NCBI RefSeq assembly: GCF_024710765.1
Contig: NZ_JANJUE010000127.1
Span: 1-32,078, forward strand
Reading direction: 5' to 3'
DNA from: Pseudoxanthomonas sp.
GTDB taxonomy: Bacteria; Pseudomonadota; Gammaproteobacteria; Xanthomonadales; Xanthomonadaceae
DNA length: 32,078 nt
The notes under the pieces are model-generated. The model was given only the letters and a program-made list of their open reading frames with translations. It was not told the origin of the DNA and did no database searches. Each line of letters begins with the position of its first letter. Position 1 is the first letter of the stretch. A program made the translations under genes and the position numbers. This document shows, piece by piece, positions 24,111-32,078 of this stretch.

Positions 24111-25174
24111 GGTTGCGCCGCCTTGTCCAGGGTCTCCCGGCGGGTGACCAGGTAACGGGCGACGGCGGCGTTGTGCTGGTCCAGCGAGGCGGAGAACACG
24201 TGCCTGCCGCTGCCATCGCCGACGGCGACAAAGTACAGCGCGTCGCCGGCTTCGGGCTTGACCGCCGCGCGCAGGGCGTCGATGCCGGGCATGGCGATGG
24301 GCGTGGGCGGCAGGCCGGTGCGGGTGTAGGTGTTGTAGGGCGTATCGGCCAGCAGGTCGCGCTTGCGGATGTTGCCGTCGTAGCCGCTGCCCAGGCCGTA
24401 GATGACGGTGGGATCGGTCTGCAGGCGCATGCCGATTTTCAGGCGGCGGGCGAACACCCCAGCGATGGCCGGACGCTCGGAAGCGATGCCGGTTTCCTTT
24501 TCGACGATGGAAGCCAGGATGAGCGCTTCCTCGGCCGAGGCCAGCGGGGCCTGCGGGTCGCGTTCGGCCCAGGCGCTGGCGAGCGCCTTGTCCATGGCGG
24601 CGTGGGCGCGCTTGAGCACGTCCAGGTCGCTTTCGCTGCGGCTGTAGACGTAGGTCTCGGGCAGGAAGCGGCCTTCCGGATGCTGGCCGGGGTGGCCGAG
24701 CGCCTTCATCAAGGCGGCATCGTCGAGCTGGGCGGTTTCCTGCTTGAGCGGGGTGGCGGCCTTGAGCGCGTTGCGGAGCTGGCGGATGTTCCAGCCCTCC
24801 ACGAGGGTGAAGCGGTACTGCACGGTCTTGCCGTCGCGCATGCGGGTGATGAGGTCGCGCGGCGTGGTGCCGGGTTGCAGAGCGTATTCGCCGACCTTGA
24901 GTTTGCCGGCGGCGTCGAGTTCACGCGCGAGCAGTTGCCATTCGATGTCCTGGCCGTCGTTCACGCCCTGGGCGCGCAGTTTGCGCAGGACGGTGCCGAA
25001 GCCGTCGCCGCTGGCGACTTCGATGACCTGATCGCCCTTCAGGCCGGTGAGCGGCTGGTCGGCGAAGCCGTGGTAGCGCTGGTACAGCCAGGCGCCGCCG
25101 GCGGCCGCGGCCAGCAACAGCAGAACCAGGACGATGACGATGTTGCGGCAGCCGCGTTTGCAACCTGAAGCCAC
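24107..25174 (-). CDS. mltG: endolytic transglycosylase MltG
   Basis: The gene encodes a 355-aa inner-membrane protein with a basic N-terminus and one transmembrane helix (about residues 11-30). A LysM-like region follows ('[21 protein letters not shown]'), then the YceG domain with the catalytic 'ASIVEKET' segment (about residues 221-228) and '[11 protein letters not shown]'. MltG cuts nascent glycan strands and sets their length. The start is inferred as GTG at 25174, which gives a short cytosolic tail; there is no clear ribosome site and no nearby ATG. A longer upstream frame overlaps pabB and the repeat and is spurious. Confidence 0.93.
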   Translation of the reverse strand: MASGCKRGCRNIVIVLVLLLLAAAAGGAWLYQRYHGFADQPLTGLKGDQVIEVASGDGFGTVLRKLRAQGVNDGQDIEWQLLARELDAAGKLKVGEYALQPGTTPRDLITRMRDGKTVQYRFTLVEGWNIRQLRNALKAATPLKQETAQLDDAALMKALGHPGQHPEGRFLPETYVYSRSESDLDVLKRAHAAMDKALASAWAERDPQAPLASAEEALILASIVEKETGIASERPAIAGVFARRLKIGMRLQTDPTVIYGLGSGYDGNIRKRDLLADTPYNTYTRTGLPPTPIAMPGIDALRAAVKPEAGDALYFVAVGDGSGRHVFSASLDQHNAAVARYLVTRRETLDKAAQP

Positions 25175-25268
25175 GTAGGTCTCGGAGTGGGACGGAAGCT
25201 GGGGAGGATAACCGCTCGGTGTTAAGCGGGCGATGGGTTGACAGGGGGTGTGGGGGGCGGTGGGAAGA

Positions 25269-25326
25269 GCGCCCCCATCCGCCCCGTTGGGGCACCTTCC
25301 CCCGCGTTGCGGGGGAAGGGACTTTC
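25269..25326 (+). repeat. two-hairpin GC-rich repeat, copy A
   Basis: The element starts GAGCGCCCCCATCC. It then has hairpin 1 (GCCCC-gtt-GGGGC, 25281-25293) and hairpin 2 (11-bp stem CCTTCCCCCGC/GCGGGGGAAGG, 25295-25305 and 25309-25319, loop gtt), and ends in GACTTTCG. The same layout recurs at 26769-26825 and, inverted, at 26910-26965. It lies in the pabB-mltG spacer. Confidence 0.85.
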
Positions 25327-25331
25327 GTGGG

Positions 25332-26705
25332 TCAAGCTTCGAGGGCTTTGAGGAGGCCGCGGGCCTTGGCGCGGGTTTCGTCGAGTTCGCGGTCGGGGAT
25401 GGAGTCGGCGACGATGCCGGCGCCGGTGCGGAAGCGGACTTCGGTGCCGCCTTCGCGCGGGAGGACTTCGGCGCTGCGGATGAGGATGTTGAGGTCCAGG
25501 TCGCCGTCGCGGTTGAGCCAGCCGAAGGCACCGGTGTAGGCGCCGCGGGCGACCTGTTCCAGCTCGGCGATGATCTGCATGCAGCGCACCTTGGGGCAGC
25601 CGGTGATGGTGCCGCCGGGGAAGGTGGCACGAATGACCTGGCCGGGCGTGGCGTCGGGTTTGAGGTGGCCGCGCACGTTGCTGACGATGTGGTGGACGTG
25701 GGCGTAGCTTTCGACGGTCATCAGTTCGTCGACCTGCACGCTGCCGGGCAGGCAGACGCGGCCCAGGTCGTTGCGTTCCAGATCGATGAGCATGACGTGT
25801 TCGGCGCGTTCCTTGGGATGGCCAACCAGTTCGCGGATGCGCGCGGCGTCATCGTCACCGGGAAAGCGCGGGCGGGTGCCGGCGATGGGCCGGGTTTCGA
25901 CCACGTCGCCACGCACGGACACCAATCGTTCCGGCGAGGAGCTGACCACGGCCCAGCCCTGCCCCGCGAACAGGCCGGCGAACGGCGCGGGATTGGCGGT
26001 GCGCAGGCGGGCGTACAGCGCGGATGGTTCCAAGGTGCCGTCGAACCAGGCTTTCCAGGCGCGCGAGAGGTTGACCTGGAAGACGTCGCCGGCGGCGAGA
26101 TAGTCGAGGATGCGGACGACGCCGTCGGTGAAGCGCTCGGGCGCGTCCTCGTCGATGCGCAGCGGCGGATGCCAGGCGGGCAGTTCCGCTGCGGGCGGCG
26201 AGGCGAGATCGGCGGTGACGCGTTCGAGCAAGGCGGCGTGGCCCTGTTCGGCAATCGCCACGCAATCGCCGGTGCCGCGATCACGCAGGATGGCGGCCGG
26301 GCAACGCAGGGCGACGGCGATCGGCATGCGCGCGTCGTCGTCGCGTGGCGGCAGATGCAGGACGGGTTCGACTTCGCCGGCCAGTTCGTAGGCCAGCAGC
26401 AAGGCCCAGCCGCCCCGGAACGGCCAGCGCGGTTCTTCGCGATCGATGCGCGCGGCCTGCCAATGGGCGTCGAGGGTATCGAGGAAGTTGGCATCCTGCG
26501 ACGTGCCGTGCAGGTCGCGCACGCTGCCATCGTGATGCAGGGTGAAGCCTTCGCCTTCGTCCGCCATCAGCAGCATGTCCCAGCGTCCCTGCACGGTGCC
26601 GGAGGCGACCGATTCCAGCAGCACCGGATAGCGCGCGGGATCGCGTCGATGCAGGGCCAGCAGATCGGTATCGGGGGACAGCGCGCGGGTTTCGATCATC
26701 GTCAT
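25332..26705 (-). CDS. pabB: aminodeoxychorismate synthase component I
   Basis: The 457-aa protein belongs to the chorismate-binding family. Its C-terminal half carries 'YLAAGDVFQVNLSRAW', 'SSSPERLVSV', 'TRPIAGTRPR', 'MLIDLERNDLGRVC', 'HHIVSNVRG' and 'FPGGTITGCPK'. The KAxK-type or PIAGT element separates PabB from TrpE; here 'PIAGT' is present, and the gene's place in the fabF-pabB-mltG order favours PabB. It makes 4-amino-4-deoxychorismate, the precursor of p-aminobenzoate for folate. The start is either ATG 26705 or the one six bases later; no ribosome site is convincing. A fused lyase (PabC) domain is not seen. Confidence 0.92.
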   Translation of the reverse strand: MTMIETRALSPDTDLLALHRRDPARYPVLLESVASGTVQGRWDMLLMADEGEGFTLHHDGSVRDLHGTSQDANFLDTLDAHWQAARIDREEPRWPFRGGWALLLAYELAGEVEPVLHLPPRDDDARMPIAVALRCPAAILRDRGTGDCVAIAEQGHAALLERVTADLASPPAAELPAWHPPLRIDEDAPERFTDGVVRILDYLAAGDVFQVNLSRAWKAWFDGTLEPSALYARLRTANPAPFAGLFAGQGWAVVSSSPERLVSVRGDVVETRPIAGTRPRFPGDDDAARIRELVGHPKERAEHVMLIDLERNDLGRVCLPGSVQVDELMTVESYAHVHHIVSNVRGHLKPDATPGQVIRATFPGGTITGCPKVRCMQIIAELEQVARGAYTGAFGWLNRDGDLDLNILIRSAEVLPREGGTEVRFRTGAGIVADSIPDRELDETRAKARGLLKALEA

Positions 26706-26768
26706 GCGGGGCGCGGCGGGAGCAATGCGCATTGTGCCGGATGTGGTGGGGATTCAGGCATCGCGGGT

Positions 26769-26825
26769 TTGCCCCCATCCGCCCTTCGGGCACCTTCCCC
26801 CGCTGTGCGGGGGAAGGGACTTTTC
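26769..26825 (+). repeat. two-hairpin GC-rich repeat, copy B
   Basis: Copy B has the same plan as copy A: GCCCCCATCC, hairpin 1 GCCC-ttc-GGGC (26781-26791), and hairpin 2 with an identical 11-bp stem (26793-26803/26807-26817, loop tgt), then GACTTTTCG. The loops differ while the stems pair, as in a selected structure or a REP-type mobile unit. Copy C lies about 94 nt away in the opposite orientation. Confidence 0.85.
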
Positions 26826-26909
26826 GTTTGGGCTCGGAGGAACGGATGGATGGCTCGTCCTCCACCTGCACCGAGAGAACGGTCGCCGAGTTCATTGAAA
26901 CCGATTCGT

Positions 26910-26965
26910 CGCCCTTCCCCCGCCTGCGGGGGAAGATGCCCCGCAGGGGCGGATGGGGGCGCTCT
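26910..26965 (-). repeat. two-hairpin GC-rich repeat, copy C (inverted)
   Basis: Read on the minus strand this is GAGCGCCCCCATCC, hairpin GCCCC-tgc-GGGGC (26950-26938), then a 10-bp hairpin CTTCCCCCGC/GCGGGGGAAG (26914-26923/26926-26935 on the plus strand). It is inverted relative to copy B, so B and C together form an inverted doublet of about 195 bases resembling a REPIN. Confidence 0.85.
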
Positions 26966-26983
26966 TGGCGACGGCCCCCTATT

Positions 26984-27089
26984 CCGTCATCCCGGCGAAC
27001 GCCGGGATCCCTCTTCGCGGGAAGGTGAATTGGTTCAGCCGGCTACGCATTGCGCGGAGAATGGATTCCAGCGTTCGCTGGAATGACGG
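26984..27089. repeat. inverted-repeat element with two palindromic ends
   Basis: CCGTCAT followed by CCCGGCGAACGCCGGGATCC at the left end and GGATTCCAGCGTTCGCTGGAATGACGG (two palindromic blocks) at the right form an inverted pair about 50 nt apart. Each end is itself a palindrome around CGAACG or CGTTCG. Elements with 'GTCAT(T/C)CC(C/G)GCGAA' ends are widespread in proteobacterial genomes. This is probably a short MITE- or REP-like insertion in the fabF-pabB spacer. Confidence 0.65.
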
Positions 27090-27110
27090 CAATAATTCAT
27101 GGCGAAAAAC

Positions 27111-27140
27111 AAAACCCCTCGCATTGCGGCGAGGGGTTTT
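27111..27140 (-). terminator. Rho-independent terminator of fabF
   Basis: AAAACCCCTCGC (27111-27122) pairs perfectly with GCGAGGGGTTTT (27129-27140) around a 6-nt loop. Read on the minus strand, the stem runs directly into TTTTGTTTTT. It lies 25 nt after the fabF stop and should end the fabD-fabG-acpP-fabF transcript, separating it from pabB. Confidence 0.9.
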
Positions 27141-27164
27141 GCGTGTGCGTGATGTCGCCGAACC

Positions 27165-28403
27165 TCAGATCCGCTTGAACACCAGCGTGCCGTTGGTGCC
27201 GCCGAAGCCGAAGCCGTTGGAGACGGCGATGTCGATCTGCTTCTGGCGCGCGGTGTTCGGCACGTAGTCCAGGTCGCAGCCTTCGCCCGGGTTGTCCAGG
27301 TTGATGGTCGGCGGAATGATGCCGTCGCGGATCGCGAGCACGGAGAAGATCGCTTCCGCGCCGCCAGCCGCGCCCAGCAAGTGGCCGGTCATCGACTTGG
27401 TGGAGCTGACCATGATCTTGTACGCGTGGTCGCCCAGCGCGCGCTTGATGGCCAGGGTTTCGGCCAGGTCGCCCTGCGGGGTGGAGGTGCCATGCGCGTT
27501 GAGGTATTCGACCTGCTCGATGGAGAGGCCGGCGTCCTTGATGGCGGCCAGCAGGCAGCGGGCCGGGCCTTCGCCGTTTTCGCTGGGGGCGGTCATGTGA
27601 TGCGCGTCGGAGCTGGCGCCGAAGCCGGCCAGTTCCGCGTAGATGCGCGCACCGCGCGCCTTGGCGTGTTCGTACTCTTCCAGGATCAGCACGCCGGCGC
27701 CGTCGCCCAGCACGAAGCCGTCGCGATCGCGGTCCCACGGGCGCGAGGCGCGGGTGGGATCATCGTTGCGGGTGGACATGGCCTTCATGGTGCAGAAGCC
27801 GGCCATGGAGGTCGGCGAGGAGCCGAGTTCGGCGCCGCCGGCCACCATCACGTCGGCGTCGCCGTACTGGATGGTGCGCATGGCCACGCCGATGGAGTGG
27901 TTGGAGGTGGCGCAGGCCGAGACCACCGAGAAGCTGGGACCCTTGATGTTCTTCAGGATCGACAGCTGGCCCGGCAGCATGTTGATGATGGTGCTGGGCA
28001 CGTAGAACGGCGAGACCTTGCGCGGGCCGCCTTCGTGCAGCTTGATGGTCTGTTCCTCGATGCCGTGGATGCCGCCGATGCCGGAGCCGACGATGGCGCC
28101 GATGCGCTCGGCGTTGGCTTCGGTGATTTCCAGTCCGGAATCGTCCAGCGCCATGAACGAGGCGGCGATGCCGTAGTGGATGAACGGATCCATCTTCTTC
28201 GCGTCCTTGGGGGAGACGAAGGCGGTGGGATCGAAGTTGCGGATTTCACCCGCGATCTGGGTGGTGTAGGCCGAAGCATCGAACGAGGTGACCATGCCGA
28301 TGCCGGACCGTCCATTGACGATGCCGTCCCAGCTGGTGGCCATGTCGTTGCCCAGCGGCGACACCAAACCCATTCCCGTAACGACGACGCGACGCCGGCT
28401 CAT
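27165..28403 (-). CDS. fabF: 3-oxoacyl-ACP synthase II
   Basis: This 412-aa condensing enzyme elongates acyl-ACP with malonyl-ACP. The catalytic Cys is at about 164 in 'VSACATSNHSIG', and the two active-site His are in 'LNAHGTSTPQGD' and 'MTGHLLGAAGG'. The family length is about 412, so it is complete. The ATG at 28403 has GAGGAG 6 nt upstream, and an upstream frame extension is not needed. It lies after acpP with a stable hairpin between the genes, and is followed by a strong terminator. Confidence 0.97.
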   Translation of the reverse strand: MSRRRVVVTGMGLVSPLGNDMATSWDGIVNGRSGIGMVTSFDASAYTTQIAGEIRNFDPTAFVSPKDAKKMDPFIHYGIAASFMALDDSGLEITEANAERIGAIVGSGIGGIHGIEEQTIKLHEGGPRKVSPFYVPSTIINMLPGQLSILKNIKGPSFSVVSACATSNHSIGVAMRTIQYGDADVMVAGGAELGSSPTSMAGFCTMKAMSTRNDDPTRASRPWDRDRDGFVLGDGAGVLILEEYEHAKARGARIYAELAGFGASSDAHHMTAPSENGEGPARCLLAAIKDAGLSIEQVEYLNAHGTSTPQGDLAETLAIKRALGDHAYKIMVSSTKSMTGHLLGAAGGAEAIFSVLAIRDGIIPPTINLDNPGEGCDLDYVPNTARQKQIDIAVSNGFGFGGTNGTLVFKRI

Positions 28404-28476
28404 AACACGCTCCTCAAATGCATTTGTTTCGGTACGCCCGTTTTGCTGGCCGGGCGGTGCGACCCCGGACACGCGC

Positions 28477-28496
28477 GGGGCCGCATGCGCGGCCCC
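28477..28496 (-). other. stable hairpin between acpP and fabF
   Basis: GGGGCCGC-atgc-GCGGCCCC is a perfect 8-bp GC stem in the 119-base spacer between acpP and fabF. No T-run follows on the minus strand, so it is more likely a processing or attenuation structure than a full terminator. It could allow acpP to be made in excess over fabF. Confidence 0.6.
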
Positions 28497-28522
28497 GACA
28501 CGAAGACTTCAGAACGCCGGGC

Positions 28523-28762
28523 TTACGCCTTGACGTGGGCCTTGACGTAGTCGATGGCCTGCTGCACCGAAGTGATCTTCTCGGCTTCCTCGTCCGGAAT
28601 CTCGCACTCGAACTCTTCTTCCAGCGCCATCACCAGTTCAACGGTGTCCAGCGAGTCGGCGCCCAGGTCATCGACGAACGATGCGCTGTTGGTGACTTCT
28701 TCTTCCTTCACGCCGAGTTGTTCGACGACGATTTTCTTGACGCGTTCTTCGATGCTGCTCAT
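28523..28762 (-). CDS. acpP: acyl carrier protein
   Basis: The protein is a 79-aa highly acidic four-helix carrier. The Ser of '[18 protein letters not shown]' (about residue 37) receives the 4'-phosphopantetheine arm that holds growing acyl chains. Length and sequence match the canonical AcpP. The ATG at 28762 is preceded by a GGAG-like ribosome site. The gene lies between fabG and fabF as in most gammaproteobacteria. The 147-base spacer to fabG holds no gene and may contain an additional acpP promoter. Confidence 0.98.
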   Translation of the reverse strand: MSSIEERVKKIVVEQLGVKEEEVTNSASFVDDLGADSLDTVELVMALEEEFECEIPDEEAEKITSVQQAIDYVKAHVKA

Positions 28763-28909
28763 TGGATATCGCTCCAGACGGAGATTGGGTGACTAGTTGA
28801 TTTTGCCACGCGGGGCGATGGCAAACCGGGGGATAGTGTAGTGGAAACCGGCGGCGGCGGGCAGATGCCCGGATTCGCCACCGAATCAACCACTTACGGC
28901 TATTTTTTG

Positions 28910-29653
28910 TTACGGCATGTACATGCCGCCGTTGACGTGCAAGGTCTCGCCGGTGATGTAGCCGGCCGAGGGGCCGGCCAGGAACGCGACCGCGCGGGCG
29001 ATGTCGGCCGGTTCGCCGAAGCGTCCGAGCGCGATCTGGCCGAGCATGGCGTTCTTGGCGTCTTCCGGCAGCGACTTGGTCATGTCGGTATCGATGAAGC
29101 CGGGCGCGACCACATTGACGGTGACGCCGCGGCTGCCGATTTCCTTGGCCAGCGACTTGGAGAAGGCGATGATGCCGGCCTTGGCGGCGGCGTAGTTGGC
29201 CTGCCCGGCGTTGCCGGTGACGCCGATGACCGAGGCGATGTTGACGATGCGGCCCTTGCGCGCCTTCATCATGCCGCGCATCACCGCCTTGGAGGTGCGA
29301 TAGACGCTGGTGAGGTTGGTATCGAGGATGGCCTGCCAGTCCTCGTCCTTCATGCGCATGAGCAGATTGTCGCGGGTGATGCCGGCGTTGTTGACCAGGA
29401 TCGAAACCGGACCGAACTGCTTGGCGATGTCCTCGATCAGCGCCTCGACGGCGGCCGCATCGGTGACATTGAGTTCGCGGCCGTGGCCGCCACGCTCGGC
29501 CAGGCGCTCGCCGATGGCCTGCGCGCCGCCGGCGGTGGTGGCGGTGCCGATGACGGTCGCGCCCTGGGCGGCGAGCTCATCGGCGATGGCCGCGCCGATG
29601 CCGCGGCTGGCACCGGTGACGAGGGCGATTTCGCCTTGCAGGGGTTTGCTCAT
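28910..29653 (-). CDS. fabG: 3-oxoacyl-ACP reductase
   Basis: This is a 247-aa short-chain dehydrogenase. The nucleotide loop is 'GASRGIG' (about residues 14-20), with 'NNAG' (about 88-91) and the catalytic triad Ser 141, Tyr 154, Lys 158 ('NIASVIG' and 'YAAAK'). It reduces 3-oxoacyl-ACP with NADPH in each elongation cycle. It ends in 'GGMYMP', close to the family's usual C-terminus. The ATG at 29653 follows the fabD stop after 66 nt. It sits in its standard place between fabD and acpP. Confidence 0.97.
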   Translation of the reverse strand: MSKPLQGEIALVTGASRGIGAAIADELAAQGATVIGTATTAGGAQAIGERLAERGGHGRELNVTDAAAVEALIEDIAKQFGPVSILVNNAGITRDNLLMRMKDEDWQAILDTNLTSVYRTSKAVMRGMMKARKGRIVNIASVIGVTGNAGQANYAAAKAGIIAFSKSLAKEIGSRGVTVNVVAPGFIDTDMTKSLPEDAKNAMLGQIALGRFGEPADIARAVAFLAGPSAGYITGETLHVNGGMYMP

Positions 29654-29719
29654 TGCGGGGTCCTCGGAATCAAGGGCACGCGCGGGGCGTGCGCCGGAAG
29701 GATGGAAGGGGCGGCGGGC

Positions 29720-30664
29720 TCAGGCGGCCCAGTCCGCCAGCGCGCCCTGGAAGTCGCCGACGCCGCCGATGGCGCGGGCGTCCAGCGCCTTGTCGATGCG
29801 CTTGACCAGACCGGTCAGCACCTTGCCGGGGCCGCATTCGGCCACCCGGGTGACGCCCTGCCCGGCCAGCGCCTGGACGCATTCGGTCCAGCGCACCGGC
29901 AGGTACAGCTGGCGCACCAGCGCATCGCGCAGGCCGTCCAGATCCGCATGCACCTGCGCATCGACATTCTGCACCACCGGCAGCGCCGGGGCATGCCAGT
30001 TCAGGCCCGCCATCACTTCGGCAAGGCGGTTGGCGGCTTCGCGCATCAGCGGGGTGTGCGAGGGCACGCTGACGGCCAGCTTGACCACCTTGCGCACGCC
30101 GCGCTCGCCCAGCAGGGCGATGGCGCGATCCACGGCTTCGGTATCGCCGCCGATCACGATCTGGCCGGGCGAGTTGTAGTTGGCCGGCACGACCACGCGC
30201 GAGTTGGAGGCCTGTTCGCAGACTTCGGCGACTAGGGCATCCTCGGCGCCGAGCACGGCGGCCATCGCGCCGACGCCCTCGGGCGCGGCTTCCTGCATCA
30301 GCTGGCCGCGCAGGCGCACCAGGTGCGCGCCATCGCGCAGCGACAGTGCGCCGGCGGCGACCAGCGCGGTGTATTCACCCAGGCTGTGGCCGGCGAGCAC
30401 GGCCGGCGCGGCGCCGCCCTGCTGCCGCCACGCGCGCCACACCGCCACGCCCGCCGCCAGCAGGGCCGGCTGGGTGTATTCGGTGCGGTTGAGCATTTCC
30501 TCCGGACCGCCCTGCGAGAGCGCCCACAGATCCACGCCGGCGCCGTCGGAGGCCTCGGCGAACGCTTCGCGCACGATCGGATGCAGCTCCGACTGTTCGG
30601 CCAGCATGCCTAGCGACTGCGAGCCCTGGCCGGGGAAGACGAATGCGAGCGGGGTGGAGGTCAC
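29720..30664 (-). CDS. fabD: malonyl-CoA:ACP transacylase
   Basis: The 314-aa enzyme loads malonyl groups onto ACP. The nucleophile elbow 'GHSLGEY' (Ser at about 94), the N-terminal 'FPGQGSQSLGM', and the His in 'VPSHTPLM' are all present. The start is inferred as GTG at 30664 (MTSTPLAF), the only good start near the conserved N-terminus. A longer upstream frame is spurious. The ribosome site is weak. It begins about 370 bases after fabH, behind a terminator, so it probably has its own promoter in that spacer. Confidence 0.94.
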   Translation of the reverse strand: MTSTPLAFVFPGQGSQSLGMLAEQSELHPIVREAFAEASDGAGVDLWALSQGGPEEMLNRTEYTQPALLAAGVAVWRAWRQQGGAAPAVLAGHSLGEYTALVAAGALSLRDGAHLVRLRGQLMQEAAPEGVGAMAAVLGAEDALVAEVCEQASNSRVVVPANYNSPGQIVIGGDTEAVDRAIALLGERGVRKVVKLAVSVPSHTPLMREAANRLAEVMAGLNWHAPALPVVQNVDAQVHADLDGLRDALVRQLYLPVRWTECVQALAGQGVTRVAECGPGKVLTGLVKRIDKALDARAIGGVGDFQGALADWAA

Positions 30665-31033
30665 GCGCGGGTCCGGTGAAAAAAAGCGAGCGGGGATGAT
30701 ACGTGCGAAAGCGCCGGATTGTCTGTACCCAGGCGTATTGCGCGCCCTGCCCCGCGGCGCCGCAACCATCACCACCCACACCTCTTTCCTGTGGGAGCGA
30801 CGTCAATCGCGCGCTTTCAGCGCAAACCCTCCGCACTCCGATGACGCCGCTCATGACGGCTTTGTCGCCTTGCTGCCCATGACGAATCCGCCGATGCGCC
30901 ACACGCACCGCAGGGTGCACGACGACGCAGCGTTTCCATCAATGGCGAGCCGCATCCCTTCGCCGCCCCAAAAGCAAAAGGCGCTCCCAAGAGCGCCCTT
31001 TGCGATATCAGGGATGAAGAACGTCGCCTGCGT
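30665..31033 (-). promoter_or_regulatory. fabH-fabD spacer (369 bases)
   Basis: No protein gene is supported here. The spacer holds a terminator close to the fabH stop (30980-30997) and a 'GTGGGAGCGACGTCAATCGCG'-like segment near 30789-30811. That segment resembles an interspersed element seen in related genomes. Presumably a promoter for fabD-fabG-acpP-fabF also lies here, but I could not pick one with confidence. Confidence 0.5.
30980..30997 (-). terminator. Rho-independent terminator of fabH
   Basis: GGCGCTC-ccaa-GAGCGCC is a 7-bp stem with a 4-nt loop. Read on the minus strand it is followed by TTTTGCTTTTG. It lies 36 nt after the fabH stop, so fabH is probably transcribed apart from fabD. 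Confidence 0.8.
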
Positions 31034-32026
31034 TCAATAACGCAGCAGCGCCGAGCCCCAGGTGAAACCGCCACCGAAGGCTTCCAGCAGCACCAGTTGT
31101 CCGCGCTGCACGCGGCCGGAGCGGATGGCTTCGTCCAGCGCCAGCGGCACCGAGCCGGAAGAGGTGTTGCCGTGCTTGTCGACAGTGACGATGACGTTGT
31201 CCATCGACATCTCGAGGCGACGCGCGGTCGCCTCGATGATGCGCAGGTTGGCCTGGTGCGGAATCAGCCAGTCCAGGTCGTGCTTGTCCAGGCCGTTGGC
31301 TTCCAGGGTTTCGTCCACGACCGAGTCCAGCGCCTTGACGGCGTACTTGAACACGTCGTTGCCCTTCATGTGGATGCGGATGCCGTTGTTGGGCGCGGTC
31401 TCGTCGAAGCCGGCGGACACGCCGACCGGGTTCCACAACAGTTCCTTCTTGCTGCCGTCGGCATGCAGGTGGGTGCTGAGGATGCCGGTCTCGGTGTCGG
31501 CCTTGATCACGGCCGCGCCGGCACCATCGCCGAACAGCACGCAGGTGGTGCGCTCGGTCCAGTCGACGATGCGGCTGAGGGTTTCGGTGCCGATGACCAG
31601 GGCGGTCTTGACGTCACCGGAACGGATGAACTTGTCGGCCACGCTCAGGGCGTACAGGAAGCCCGAGCAGGCGGCGTTGACGTCCATCGCGGCGCAGCCT
31701 TCGGCGCCCAGGCGGGCCTGGATGAGGCAGGCGGTGGACGGGAAGATCAGATCGGGGGTGGTGGTGCCCACCACGATCATGTCGATTTCGGAGGCGTCGA
31801 CGCCGGCGGCTTCCAGCGCGCGCAGGGCGGCCTGATAGCCGAGATCACCCGCGGTCTGGCCTTCCGCGGCGATGTGGCGCTCGCGGATGCCGGTGCGGCT
31901 TTGAATCCATTCGTCGCTGGTGTCGACCAGCTTGGCCAGGTCGTCGTTGGTCAGGACCTTCTCCGGCAGGTAGCTACCGGTTCCGGCGATACGCGCGTAA
32001 ATCCGCCCGTTAGACTGCTGGCTCAT
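31034..32026 (-). CDS. fabH: 3-oxoacyl-ACP synthase III
   Basis: This 330-aa enzyme starts fatty-acid synthesis by condensing acetyl-CoA (or a branched primer) with malonyl-ACP. The triad is Cys 120 in 'NAACSGF', the His in 'IPHQAN' and the Asn in 'KHGNTSSGS'. The ends match the family, from '[12 protein letters not shown]' to '[11 protein letters not shown]'. Xanthomonadaceae often use branched primers, but substrate choice cannot be read directly. The ATG at 32026 has only weak ribosome-site support. The 52 bases upstream hold no further gene. Confidence 0.97.
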   Translation of the reverse strand: MSQQSNGRIYARIAGTGSYLPEKVLTNDDLAKLVDTSDEWIQSRTGIRERHIAAEGQTAGDLGYQAALRALEAAGVDASEIDMIVVGTTTPDLIFPSTACLIQARLGAEGCAAMDVNAACSGFLYALSVADKFIRSGDVKTALVIGTETLSRIVDWTERTTCVLFGDGAGAAVIKADTETGILSTHLHADGSKKELLWNPVGVSAGFDETAPNNGIRIHMKGNDVFKYAVKALDSVVDETLEANGLDKHDLDWLIPHQANLRIIEATARRLEMSMDNVIVTVDKHGNTSSGSVPLALDEAIRSGRVQRGQLVLLEAFGGGFTWGSALLRY

Positions 32027-32078
32027 GCCCGCTCCCGTTGCTGGCCCGCAACGGGGCCCTGGATACCACGACGATGAT

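Noticed and set aside
24107-25630. Longer mltG start extending into the pabB end
   Set aside because: The extra 150 residues are Arg/Pro/Ser-rich, cross the repeat and overlap pabB. The membrane helix only fits a start near 25174.
25248-27086. Very long plus-strand open frame (over 600 codons) opposite pabB
   Set aside because: It lies antisense to pabB and runs through the repeats. It has no ribosome site or family motif and is an artefact of high GC.
28841-30235. Plus-strand frame of about 460 codons opposite fabG and fabD
   Set aside because: It is low-complexity Gly/Ala/Asp sequence mirroring the real genes on the other strand.
1-32078. CRISPR array
   Set aside because: No regularly spaced direct repeats were seen; the repeated units are sparse and palindromic.
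1-32078. tRNA or rRNA genes
   Set aside because: No cloverleaf arms or conserved rRNA segments were recognised.

Overview
The window looks like a chromosomal piece of a GC-rich gammaproteobacterium of the Xanthomonadaceae/Lysobacteraceae. This rests on the gene order fabH-fabD-fabG-acpP-fabF-pabB-mltG-tmk-holB-pilZ, an XAC0095-like small protein, and interspersed GC-rich palindromic repeats. I compared nothing with a database, so the taxonomic call is an inference from remembered gene order and protein style.

Layout. Positions 1-8000 are a loose collection of small membrane and secreted proteins, a histidine kinase/response regulator pair (2237-3734), a decayed LysR/RidA locus next to an intact RidA (3756-4555), a DUF4253 protein, a HIT protein and two adjacent exported proteases. 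Positions 8479-11570 are an arsenic resistance locus: arsR-arsC-acr3-arsN2 on the minus strand and arsH divergent. Positions 11745-12866 hold an L,D-transpeptidase-like protein and an Lpp-like lipoprotein. Positions 13097-17435 hold an alpha/beta hydrolase, a divergent LysR/RidA pair followed by a cupin, and a beta-lactamase-like serine hydrolase. Two unknown membrane-anchored proteins follow (17471-18962).

Positions 19072-22000 are the most unusual part. An XAC0095-like small gene has a roughly 280-nt, hairpin-rich leader. Directly upstream on the same strand lies an AT-richer island (about 45% GC in a sampled 60-base line, against clearly higher GC around it) with two tightly coupled genes. 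They encode an unknown 265-aa helical protein and a 499-aa ORC/CDC6-like AAA ATPase with a C-terminal helix-hairpin-helix segment. The island sits directly downstream of pilZ, in otherwise conserved chromosome, and carries no integrase or transposase. It is the best candidate for an undescribed, possibly defensive, two-gene system.

Positions 22088-32026 are the housekeeping block, all on the minus strand: fatty-acid synthesis (fabH, fabD, fabG, acpP, fabF), folate precursor synthesis (pabB), peptidoglycan glycan-chain termination (mltG), dTMP synthesis (tmk), the replication clamp loader (holB) and type IV pilus function (pilZ). Its spacers carry terminators and a family of two-hairpin repeats, two of which form an inverted, REPIN-like pair.
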